From Rugamonas sp. (GTDB taxonomy: Bacteria; Pseudomonadota; Gammaproteobacteria; Burkholderiales; Burkholderiaceae_D), in NCBI RefSeq assembly GCF_025354735.1, contig NZ_JANXMI010000106.1, positions 1 through 32,632 on the forward strand: 32,632 bases of DNA. The letters run 5' to 3'. The notes under the pieces are model-generated. The model had not been told where the DNA came from, ran no database searches, and saw only the letters and a list, made by a program, of their open reading frames with translations. Position 1 is the first letter of the stretch. Every line of letters begins with the position of its first letter. Of the stretch, positions 15,271 through 23,371 are shown piece by piece. The translations under genes were made by a program, and so were the position numbers.

Positions 15271-18200
15271 CGCAGCCCGATTCGCCCACGCCGCAGCCGG
15301 CGCCACCGTCGTCGGCGCGGCCGTCACCGACGCCGCCGTCCTTGTCGTCGGTGCACGCGGCGCATCCCGCCCATCCCGCGCCGCCACCACCGGCCGTCCC
15401 CGCGCCGCGCGGCGGCGGCGCCGCCGGCGAGCTGCTGCGCGCCCACGACTGGAGCGCCAGCAGCCTCGGCCCGCTGGCGCAGTGGGACGCGGCGCTGCGC
15501 ACCAGCACCGACATCGTGCTCAACTCGCCGGCCGCGATGCTGCTGCTGTGGGGGCCGGAGCACGTGATGATTTATAACGACGGCTACGCCGCCATCGCCG
15601 GCGCCCACCATCCCGCCGCGCTCGGCGCCCGCGTGGAGCAGGCCTGGCCCGAGGCCTGGAGCTGGAACCGCGGCGCGCTGGCGGCCGCCCTGCGCGGCGA
15701 ACCCGGCGTGGCCAAGGACCGCCATCTGGTGCTGATGCGCGCGGCCGGCGGCTTGCCCGACGATGGCTGGTTCGACCTGTATTACACGCCGGTGCATGAG
15801 GCCGGCGGCGGCGTCGCCGGCGTCATGGTCACCGTGATCGAAACCACCGATAGGGTCGAGCGCCAGCGCAAGCTGGTCAACGAGAGCGAGGCGCTGGGCG
15901 AGCTCAATCGCGGCCTCAAGGGCGAGCGCGCCATGTTGCGCGCGCTGTTCGAGCAAGCGCCCGGCTTCATGGCCGTGCTGCGCGGACCGGACCATCGCTT
16001 CGAACTGACCAACCGGCCCTATCTGGACCTGGTCGGCCCGCGCGCGCTGATCGGCCGCAGCGTCGCCGAAGCCTTGCCGGAAGTGGCCGAGCAGGGCTTC
16101 ATCGCGCTGCTCGACCAGGTGTACGCGTCCGGCGTGGCCTACGTCGGCAAGGCCATGAAGGTGGTGCTGCGGCCCGATGGCGGCGCCGACGCCGTCACCC
16201 GCTACGTCGACTTCGTCTACCAGCCGGTGCGCGACGGCGGCGGCGCCGTCGACGGCATCTTCGTCGAGGGCGTCGACGTCACCGAGCGCATCGTCGCCGA
16301 GGAGCGGCTGCGGCTGGCGCAGCAGGCCGGCGGCATCGGCAGCTTCGAGTGGTTCCCCGACAGCGGCAAGATGGTGGTGTCGCAGACCTACCGCCGCATC
16401 TGGGGCCTGGACGATGCGCAGGAAGTGAACGCCGACCTGCTCGTGGCCCTGGTCGAGCCGGCCGACCGCGCCAAGGTCGGCCCGAGCAAGCTGGCGCGCG
16501 CCGGCAATCCGCTCGACTATGTCGAATACCGGGTGCGGCGGCCGGTCGACGGCCAGCTGCGCTGGATCGCGCGGCAGGGCGAGGTGATGGAGGGCGACAC
16601 GCCGGCCCAGCTGCGCTATGTGGGCGTGTCCTTCGACGTGACCGCGCGTAAGCAGACCGAACAGGCGCTGCGGGCCAGCCAGGACCGCCTCGCCGCCATC
16701 TTCGGCCAGGCCTCGGTGGGCTTGTCGGAGCTCGACCTGGCCGGCAACTTCCGCCGCGTCAACGGCGCCCTGTGCCAGATGCTGGGGCGCGACGCCGACG
16801 CCCTGCTGGGCCTGAACATGGAAGACTTGATCCATCCCGACGACCTGGCCGACAACCGCGCGCTGCTGGCGCTGCTGATCGACACGGGCGCGCCGTTCAC
16901 GCTGGAAAAACGCTACCGCAAGCCGGACTTGTCGTGGGTGTGGATCTCCTCCAGCATGAGCCGGCTCGACGACGAATTCGGCCAGCCGCAGGCGCTGATC
17001 GCCGTCAAGACCGACATCACCGAGCGCCACCGCATCGAGCTGGCGTGGCGCGAACTGAACGAAACGCTGGAGCAGCGCGTCGGCCGCGAAGTGGCCGAGC
17101 GCGACAAGGCCGAGGAGGCGCTGCGGCAGTCGCAGAAGATGGAGGCGGTCGGCCAGCTGACGGGCGGCGTGGCCCACGACTTCAACAATGTGCTGCAAAT
17201 TATCTCCGGCAATCTGCAACTGCTGCACCAGCACAGCGACGGCGACAGCAGCAACCGGCGCCGGCTCGACACCGCCATCGCCGCCGTCGAACGGGGCGCC
17301 AAGTTGTCGTCGCAATTGCTGGCGTTCGCGCGGCGCCAGCCCTTGCAACCGGTGGCGCTGGACCTGGGCCGGCTGCTGGCCGAGATGGACGAGCTGCTGC
17401 GGCGCGCCGTCGGCGAGACGGTCGACATCGCGCTGCAAGTGGGCGCCGGCCTGTGGAACACCCTGGTCGATCCGGGCCAGCTGGAAAGCGTGATCCTGAA
17501 TCTGGCCATCAACGCGCGCGACGCCATGCGCGGCGAGGGCCGCCTGAGCATCGAGCTGGGCAACGCGGTGCTGGGCGAGTACGACGTCAAGCAGCTCACC
17601 GACGTGGTGGCCGGCCAGTACGTGCAGCTGACCGTCAGCGACACCGGCTGCGGCATGACGGAGGAGGTGCTCAAGCGCGCCTTCGAGCCCTTCTTCACCA
17701 CCAAGCCGGAGGGCGAGGGCACGGGCCTGGGCCTGTCGATGGCCTATGGCTTCGTCAAGCAGAGCCGAGGCCACATCCGCATCGACAGCGTCAGCGGCGC
17801 CGGCACCAGCGTGCGGATTTACCTGCCGCGCTCGATGCTGGCCGAGGTGCGGCCGGAGCCGGAGCCGCCGCGCCCCGTCAGCGGCGGCACGGAAACGGTG
17901 CTGGTGGCCGAGGACGACGCCGGCGTGCGCGCCACCGTGGTCGACATGCTCAGCGCGCTCGGCTACCGCGTGTTGCAGGCCGACGGCGGCGAGCAGGCGC
18001 TGCGCCTGCTGCGCGACGGCGCGGCCGTCGACCTGCTGTTCACCGACGTGGTGATGCCGGGGCCGCTGCGCAGTCCCGACCTGGCGCTGCGCGCGCGCGC
18101 CCTGCTGCCCGACATCGCCGTGCTGTTCACGTCCGGCTACCCGCAAAACGCCATCGTCCACGAAGGGCGGCTCGACGCCGGCGTCGAACTGCTCAGCAAA

Positions 18201-18671
18201 CCGTACCGGCGCGAAGACCTGGCGCGCAAGCTCAGCCACATGCTGGCCAACCGCCGCCAGCAGATGCAGGCGCGCCAGCGCCTGGTCGACGACAGCGGCG
18301 CCGCGCCGCTGGCCGCGCCGGGCACGTCGCTGCGCATCCTGGTGGTGGAAGACAACCTCGATTCGCAGCAGATGGTGTGCGAGCTGGTCGGCATGCTCGG
18401 CCACACGGTCAGCGGCGTGGCCGACGGCGAAACGGCGTGGCGGCTGATGGCCGAGCAGTCCTTCGACATCCTGTTCACCGACGTCAGCCTGCCCGGCATG
18501 TCCGGCATCACGCTGGCGCGCCAGGTGGCGCGCGCCATGCCGGACACGCGCATCGTGTTTTCCACCGGCTACGGCAAGGAGGCGCTGGACCAGCTGGAAT
18601 TCAAGGCCAGCTTCCTGCGCAAGCCCTACGATTTGCTGGAGCTGAAGGCGGCGCTGGACCAGCAGGTCTGA
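15267..18671 (+). CDS. Multi-PAS hybrid histidine kinase with two receivers
   Basis: The 1134-residue protein has no transmembrane segments, implying cytoplasmic sensing. The order is: a Pro/Ala/Ser-rich N-terminus (1-45); four PAS-type sensory modules to about residue 595, their ends marked by VIETTDRVERQRK, EGVDVTERIVAEE, VSFDVTARKQTEQ and VKTDITERHRIE; a coiled linker; a HisKA domain with H637 (GGVAHDFNNVLQII); a HATPase with NLAINARDAM, SDTGCGM and GTGLGLSMAYG; receiver 1 with D927 (LLFTDVVMPGP); and receiver 2 with D1072 (ILFTDVSLPGMSG). Both receivers have the conserved Lys in KPY. No output domain is present, so phosphate must pass to another protein. The start ATG overlaps the preceding gene's TGA; much longer upstream open frame is only GC-driven. 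Confidence 0.93.
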   Translation: MTQPDSPTPQPAPPSSARPSPTPPSLSSVHAAHPAHPAPPPPAVPAPRGGGAAGELLRAHDWSASSLGPLAQWDAALRTSTDIVLNSPAAMLLLWGPEHVMIYNDGYAAIAGAHHPAALGARVEQAWPEAWSWNRGALAAALRGEPGVAKDRHLVLMRAAGGLPDDGWFDLYYTPVHEAGGGVAGVMVTVIETTDRVERQRKLVNESEALGELNRGLKGERAMLRALFEQAPGFMAVLRGPDHRFELTNRPYLDLVGPRALIGRSVAEALPEVAEQGFIALLDQVYASGVAYVGKAMKVVLRPDGGADAVTRYVDFVYQPVRDGGGAVDGIFVEGVDVTERIVAEERLRLAQQAGGIGSFEWFPDSGKMVVSQTYRRIWGLDDAQEVNADLLVALVEPADRAKVGPSKLARAGNPLDYVEYRVRRPVDGQLRWIARQGEVMEGDTPAQLRYVGVSFDVTARKQTEQALRASQDRLAAIFGQASVGLSELDLAGNFRRVNGALCQMLGRDADALLGLNMEDLIHPDDLADNRALLALLIDTGAPFTLEKRYRKPDLSWVWISSSMSRLDDEFGQPQALIAVKTDITERHRIELAWRELNETLEQRVGREVAERDKAEEALRQSQKMEAVGQLTGGVAHDFNNVLQIISGNLQLLHQHSDGDSSNRRRLDTAIAAVERGAKLSSQLLAFARRQPLQPVALDLGRLLAEMDELLRRAVGETVDIALQVGAGLWNTLVDPGQLESVILNLAINARDAMRGEGRLSIELGNAVLGEYDVKQLTDVVAGQYVQLTVSDTGCGMTEEVLKRAFEPFFTTKPEGEGTGLGLSMAYGFVKQSRGHIRIDSVSGAGTSVRIYLPRSMLAEVRPEPEPPRPVSGGTETVLVAEDDAGVRATVVDMLSALGYRVLQADGGEQALRLLRDGAAVDLLFTDVVMPGPLRSPDLALRARALLPDIAVLFTSGYPQNAIVHEGRLDAGVELLSKPYRREDLARKLSHMLANRRQQMQARQRLVDDSGAAPLAAPGTSLRILVVEDNLDSQQMVCELVGMLGHTVSGVADGETAWRLMAEQSFDILFTDVSLPGMSGITLARQVARAMPDTRIVFSTGYGKEALDQLEFKASFLRKPYDLLELKAALDQQV

Positions 18672-18710
18672 TCCGTTCGCGCCGCCGCGCCGGCCGCAAC
18701 TCACGCGCCC

Positions 18711-18786
18711 GTCCTACACGATTGTAGGCGCGCTCCTATGGCGTATGGCTGACCCGGCGCCTACAGTGTGATACAGGATGTGATAC
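18711..18786. promoter_or_regulatory. Overlapping inverted repeats upstream of the recQ-type gene
   Basis: CCTACA (18713-18718) can pair with TGTAGG (18723-18728) in a tight 4-nt-loop hairpin. TGTAGGCGC (18723-18731) can instead pair with GCGCCTACA (18757-18765), so the two structures are mutually exclusive. A direct repeat GTGATAC follows at 18768-18774 and 18780-18786. The segment lies between the hybrid kinase stop and the helicase start. It shares GTCCTACA, TCCTAT and CTGACC blocks with the region before the KGG gene (26662-26713). Confidence 0.5.
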
Positions 18787-18860
18787 GGGGCGGCGCGCCG
18801 CAAGGCGCGGCGCCGTGGCTCACACGGACTATCCCTCTCGACCTTGCGCCAGGACTTTAT

Positions 18861-20558
18861 ATGCCCACCAACCCCACCCCGGCCGCCCAGCGCCGCCGCA
18901 TCCAGCGCCTGCTGCGCGACGTGTTCGGCGTCGACGCGCTGCGCGGCGGCCAGCAGCAAGTGATCGCCAGCGTGCTGGCCGGCCGCGACACGCTCGCCAT
19001 CATGCCCACCGGCAGCGGAAAATCGCTGTGCTACCAGATCCCGGCCGCGCTGCTCGCCGGCGCCACCATCGTCGTCTCGCCGCTGATCTCGCTGATGAAG
19101 GACCAGCTGGAAAAGCTGGCCGCCGTCGGCATCGCCGCCGTGCAGGTGCACAGCGGCCTCACGCGCGAGGAGGAGGCGCTGGCGCTGGAGCGCATCCAGA
19201 ACGAGCTGAACAGTATTATCTTTTGCACGCCCGAGCGCCTCACCTCGCCCGATTTCCTCGCGCTGCTGCGCAACACGCCCATCGGCCTGATGGTGATCGA
19301 CGAAGCCCACTGCATCTCCCAGTGGGGCCACGATTTCCGCCCGGCCTACCTGGAGCTGGGCGCCGCCCGCGCCGCGCTGGGCAAGCCGCCGCTGCTGGCG
19401 CTGACGGCCACCGCCACCGAGGAAGTCGTCACCGACATCGGCCAGCAGCTGGGCACGCCGCGCATCAACGTCATCAACACCGGCATCTACCGGCCCAATC
19501 TGCATTACAGCGTGATCCAGGTGACCAACCCGGACGAGCAGTACGCCCAGGCCTTGCGGCTGGTGCACGAGAGCAGCGGCGTCGGCATCGTCTACGCCGC
19601 CACCGTCAAGGCCGTCGAGCAGTTGCACGACCGGCTGCGCGACGCCGGCGAAAGCGTCACCTGCTACCACGGCAAGCTGCCGGCGCGGCAGCGCAGGGCG
19701 CAGCAAGACCTGTTCATGAGCGGCGCGCGGCGCGTGATGGTGGCCACCAACGCCTTCGGCATGGGCATCGACAAGAGCGACACGCGCTTCGTCATCCACC
19801 TGCAGGTGCCGGCCAATCTGGAAGCGTATTACCAGGAGTCGGGCCGCGCCGGCCGCGACGGCCTGGCGGCCGACTGCACGCTGCTGTACTACCAGGCCGA
19901 CAAGCGGGTGCAGCAGTTCTTCCTCGTCAAGCACTATCCGGTGGGCGCCGAGCTGATGACGGTGCACGACGCGGCGCGCGAACTGGCGGCGCGCCAAGGC
20001 GCCTTCGGCTACGCCGAGCTGAAGGCCGGCCTGGACGGCATCGCCGACAGCAAATTGAAGGTCTGCCTCAAGCTGCTCAAGGACGGCAAGCTGCTGCGGC
20101 AAAACCGCCGGCTCGCTTACCAGGTCGCGCCGGTGGAGCCGAAGCCGCAGCAGTTCGAGCAGCTGGCGCAGGTCTACGCCGACAAGCAGGAACGCGACCA
20201 CATGGCGTTGGACCAGATGGTGCATTATGCGCAGAGCGCGTCGTGCCGCTGGCGCCTGCTGCTCGATTATTTCGGCGACCAGGCGCCCGGCTTCGAGCAG
20301 TGCTGCCGCTGCGACAACTGCCTGTCGCCGCCGGCCGTGCAGGCCGACGCGCAGGACGTCGCCGCCTTCGACCCGGCGCCGCAGCGGTCGCCGTCGCCGC
20401 TCGACACCGTCGACATCGGCTTCGCCATCGGCAGCCAGGTCAAGGTGCCGAAATTCGACATCGGCACCGTGCTGTCGATCGCCGGCGACAAGGTCACCAT
20501 CGAGTTCCCGGAAAACACCACCAAGACCTTCATGGCCGAATTCGTGTCGACGGTGTAA
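18861..20558 (+). CDS. recQ: RecQ-type ATP-dependent DNA helicase
   Basis: This 565-residue SF2 helicase should unwind DNA 3'-5' in recombination and repair. Walker A is PTGSGKS (K54), the Walker B/DEAH box is at D147-H150 in IDEAHCISQWGHDFRPAY (the RecQ-specific loop), and motif VI is QESGRAGRDG. The zinc-binding cysteines follow in SASCRWRLLLDYFG and CCRCDNC. Canonical HRDC is absent; instead residues 521-565 (FAIGSQVKVPKFDIGTVLSI then GDKVTIEFPENTTKTF) look like the small beta-barrel at the C-terminus of UvrD/PcrA helicases. ATG 18861 follows AGGA; longer in-frame starts upstream lie in the structured leader. It precedes the exonuclease-ligase-Lhr cluster by 181 nt. Confidence 0.9.
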   Translation: MPTNPTPAAQRRRIQRLLRDVFGVDALRGGQQQVIASVLAGRDTLAIMPTGSGKSLCYQIPAALLAGATIVVSPLISLMKDQLEKLAAVGIAAVQVHSGLTREEEALALERIQNELNSIIFCTPERLTSPDFLALLRNTPIGLMVIDEAHCISQWGHDFRPAYLELGAARAALGKPPLLALTATATEEVVTDIGQQLGTPRINVINTGIYRPNLHYSVIQVTNPDEQYAQALRLVHESSGVGIVYAATVKAVEQLHDRLRDAGESVTCYHGKLPARQRRAQQDLFMSGARRVMVATNAFGMGIDKSDTRFVIHLQVPANLEAYYQESGRAGRDGLAADCTLLYYQADKRVQQFFLVKHYPVGAELMTVHDAARELAARQGAFGYAELKAGLDGIADSKLKVCLKLLKDGKLLRQNRRLAYQVAPVEPKPQQFEQLAQVYADKQERDHMALDQMVHYAQSASCRWRLLLDYFGDQAPGFEQCCRCDNCLSPPAVQADAQDVAAFDPAPQRSPSPLDTVDIGFAIGSQVKVPKFDIGTVLSIAGDKVTIEFPENTTKTFMAEFVSTV

Positions 20559-20739
20559 AGCGGGGAGGACGCCGCGCCGCGTGCCCCCGGGTTGCGGCGG
20601 CGGCCGGTCCCGCGCCGCGCCATCGTACCCACCGCACCATCGCGTGAGCACCGTGCGCCAGCGGACAGAAACGCGGCGCGGATGGCATTAAGATGGACGC
20701 ATCGTCCCTCATCCACCATCCTGTTCGCGAAAGTAGCCC

Positions 20740-21741
20740 ATGTCCGATATGGTCGTCGTGCGTCAAGCAGGCCTGTACTGTGTTCCCGGCCAGTTCTACA
20801 TCGACCCGTGGCGGCCGGTCGAGCGCGCCGTCATCACGCACGCGCACGGCGACCACGCGCGCCACGGCCACCGCCATTACCTCGCGGCGGCCGCCGGCGT
20901 CGACATCCTCAAAGCGCGCCTCGGCGACATCCACATCGACGGCCTGGAATACGGCGCCACCGTGGTCCACAACGGCGTGACGATTTCCCTGCACCCGGCC
21001 GGCCACGTGCTCGGATCGGCCCAGGTGCGCATGGAATGCCAGGGCGAAGTGTGGGTGGCGTCGGGCGACTACAAGGTCGAGCCCGACGGCACCTGCGCGC
21101 CGTTCGAGCCGGTGCGCTGCCACACCTTCATCACCGAATCGACCTTTGGCCTGCCGGTCTACCGCTGGCAGCCGCAGCAAACCATCTTCGACGACATCAA
21201 CCAGTGGTGGCGCAAGAACGCCGCCGAGGGCCGCGCTAGCGTCGTGCAGTGCTACGCCTTCGGCAAGGCGCAGCGCATCCTGAGCGGCCTCGATGCCGGC
21301 ATCGGGCCCATCATCTGCCACGGCGCGGTCGAGCCGCTCAACCGCGTCTACCGCGCCGCCGGCGTGGCGCTGCCGCCCACCGTGATGGTGGGCGACGTCG
21401 ATAAACCAGCCATCGGCCGCTCCATCGTCATCGCGCCGCCGTCGGCCGCCGGTTCGCCGTGGGTCAAGCGCTTCGGCGACTACAGCGACGCCTTCGCCAG
21501 CGGCTGGATGCAGCTGCGCGGCGCGCGCCGGCGGCGCGGCGTCGACCGCGGCTTCGTGCTGTCCGACCACGCCGACTGGCCCGGCCTGATGACGGCCATC
21601 CGCGCCACCGAGGCGCCGCGCGTGATCGTCACCCACGGTTCCATCCCCATCCTGGTGCGCTGGTTGCAGCAGAACGGCTTGCAGGCCAGCGGCTTCGATA
21701 CCGAATATGGCGACGACGAGGCGGAGGAGGGCCATGCGTGA
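20740..21741 (+). CDS. Ligase-associated DNA exonuclease, metallo-beta-lactamase fold
   Basis: The 333-residue protein has the metal-binding HAHGDHARHG motif (H34, H36, D38, H39), a further SGDYKVEPDG motif, ITESTFGLP, and the late LSDHADWPGL typical of beta-CASP-related nucleases such as SNM1-like and CPSF-like proteins. In bacteria this form is coded with an ATP-dependent ligase and an Lhr-type helicase and is annotated as ligase-associated exonuclease. Here it heads that cluster, overlapping the ligase start by 8 nt. A role in trimming DNA ends before ligation is the accepted inference for the family. The ribosome-binding site is weak (GAAAG). Confidence 0.9.
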   Translation: MSDMVVVRQAGLYCVPGQFYIDPWRPVERAVITHAHGDHARHGHRHYLAAAAGVDILKARLGDIHIDGLEYGATVVHNGVTISLHPAGHVLGSAQVRMECQGEVWVASGDYKVEPDGTCAPFEPVRCHTFITESTFGLPVYRWQPQQTIFDDINQWWRKNAAEGRASVVQCYAFGKAQRILSGLDAGIGPIICHGAVEPLNRVYRAAGVALPPTVMVGDVDKPAIGRSIVIAPPSAAGSPWVKRFGDYSDAFASGWMQLRGARRRRGVDRGFVLSDHADWPGLMTAIRATEAPRVIVTHGSIPILVRWLQQNGLQASGFDTEYGDDEAEEGHA

Positions 21742-23371
21742 ATTCGCCGCCCTGTACGCGGAGCTCGACGAGACCACCGCCACCAAGCGCAAGCTCGACG
21801 CGCTGAAAACCTACTTCAGCCGCGCCGCGCCGGAAAACGCCGCGTGGGCCGTCTACTTCCTGGCCGGCGGCAAGCCGCGCCAGGCCGTGCCGACCAAATT
21901 GCTGTGCCAGTACGCGACCGAATTCGCGCGGCTCGATGGATGGCTGTTCGACGAATCGTACAACGCCGTCGGCGACCTGGCCGAGACCATCGCCCACATC
22001 CTGCCCGAACCGTCGACGCGCAGCGACATCGGCCTGGCCGTGTGGATAGAGCAGCGCATCGCGCCCTTGCGCGGCGCCGCGCCGGAAGCCATCCGGGCGG
22101 CCCTGTGGCGCTACTGGGACGAGCTGGAAACGCGCGAACGGTTTTTGCTGGTGAAGCTGATCGGCGGCGGCTTTCGCGTCGGCGTCTCCAAGCTGCTCGT
22201 CACGCGCGCGCTGAGCGCCATCGCCGCCGTCGACAGCAAGCTGATTGCGCAGCGGCTGATGGGCTGGACCGACGGCGCCGTCTGCCCGACCGCGCAAGGC
22301 TTCCTGCAATTGATCGCCGCGCCGTCGGACGACGAACACGCGCGGCGCGGCGGCCAGCCCTATCCCTTCTTCCTCGCGCACCAGCTGGTGAACGCAGCGG
22401 AGTCGCTGGGCGACCTTCGGCGCTGGCAAGTGGAGTGGAAGTACGACGGCATGCGCGCGCAGCTGGTCAGCCGCGGCGGCGAAAACTGGATCTGGTCGCG
22501 CGGCGAAGAACTCATCACCGACCGTTTCCCGGAACTGGCCGCGCTGCGCCTGCCCGACGGCATGGTCATCGACGGCGAAATCCTGATCTGGCACGGCGCC
22601 GACGCGACCGGGCCGGCGCCGTTCGCCGAGCTGCAAAAGCGCATCGGCCGCAAGACGCTGTCGGCCCGGCTGCTGGCCGAGGCGCCGGCCGTGCTGGTGG
22701 CCTATGATTTGCTGGAACTGGACGGCGCCGACCTGCGCCACCGGCCGCTGCACGAGCGGCGCGCGCTGCTCGAACGGCAGGTGGCGCTGATCGCCGCGCC
22801 GCCATTGCGGCTCTCGCCGCTGATCGTGGCCGACGGCTGGCGGGAACTGGCGCAGATCCGCACGCAGTCGCGCGCGCGCGGCGTCGAGGGCCTGATGCTC
22901 AAGGCCGTCGACGCCGAATACGGCGTCGGCCGCACCAAGAACGTCGGCACCTGGTGGAAGTGGAAGATCGACCCGTACAGCGTCGACGCGGTGCTGATCT
23001 ACGCCCAAAGCGGCCACGGACGGCGCGCCTCGCTCTACACCGATTACACCTTCGCGGTCTGGGACGCGGACCAGGAAGGCAGTCGCCGCCTGGTGCCGTT
23101 CGCGAAAGCCTATTCCGGCCTGACGGACGCCGAGATCGCGCAAGTCGACAGCGCGATCCGCAAGACGACGATAGAAAAATTCGGTCCGGTGCGCAGCGTC
23201 GAGCCGACGATGGTGTTCGAGATCGGCTTCGAGGGCATCTCGCTGTCGCCGCGCCACAAGTCCGGCATCGCCGTGCGCTTCCCGCGCATCCTGCGCCGGC
23301 GCGACGACAAGAGCATCGACGACGCCGATACCCTGGCCGCCTTGAAAGGCTTGCTGGCGGCGGCGCCATGA
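21734..23371 (+). CDS. ATP-dependent DNA ligase (Lhr-cluster type)
   Basis: The 545-residue ligase should seal nicks via an enzyme-AMP intermediate. The adenylation motif is [10 protein letters not shown] with nucleophile K236. Motif III/IV-like segments are [10 protein letters not shown] and [16 protein letters not shown], and motif V is WWKWKIDP. An N-terminal helical DNA-binding domain ([20 protein letters not shown]) and a C-terminal OB fold ending [18 protein letters not shown] complete the family architecture. ATG 21734 has GGAGGAGG upstream and lies inside the exonuclease 3' end; the stop overlaps the helicase ATG by 4 nt. This is a secondary ligase additional to the NAD-dependent LigA expected elsewhere in the genome. 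Confidence 0.93.
   Translation: MREFAALYAELDETTATKRKLDALKTYFSRAAPENAAWAVYFLAGGKPRQAVPTKLLCQYATEFARLDGWLFDESYNAVGDLAETIAHILPEPSTRSDIGLAVWIEQRIAPLRGAAPEAIRAALWRYWDELETRERFLLVKLIGGGFRVGVSKLLVTRALSAIAAVDSKLIAQRLMGWTDGAVCPTAQGFLQLIAAPSDDEHARRGGQPYPFFLAHQLVNAAESLGDLRRWQVEWKYDGMRAQLVSRGGENWIWSRGEELITDRFPELAALRLPDGMVIDGEILIWHGADATGPAPFAELQKRIGRKTLSARLLAEAPAVLVAYDLLELDGADLRHRPLHERRALLERQVALIAAPPLRLSPLIVADGWRELAQIRTQSRARGVEGLMLKAVDAEYGVGRTKNVGTWWKWKIDPYSVDAVLIYAQSGHGRRASLYTDYTFAVWDADQEGSRRLVPFAKAYSGLTDAEIAQVDSAIRKTTIEKFGPVRSVEPTMVFEIGFEGISLSPRHKSGIAVRFPRILRRRDDKSIDDADTLAALKGLLAAAP

Noticed and set aside
15324..18704. Very long minus-strand open frame (over 1100 codons) opposite the hybrid kinase
   Set aside because: It is a GC-rich shadow of the plus-strand gene. 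It is rich in His, Arg, Gln and Ala, has no recognisable domain, and the plus-strand frame has full kinase and receiver motifs.
18714..20651. Long minus-strand open frame opposite the recQ-type gene
   Set aside because: Same cause: third-position GC on the plus strand keeps the opposite frame open. No motifs are seen in it.
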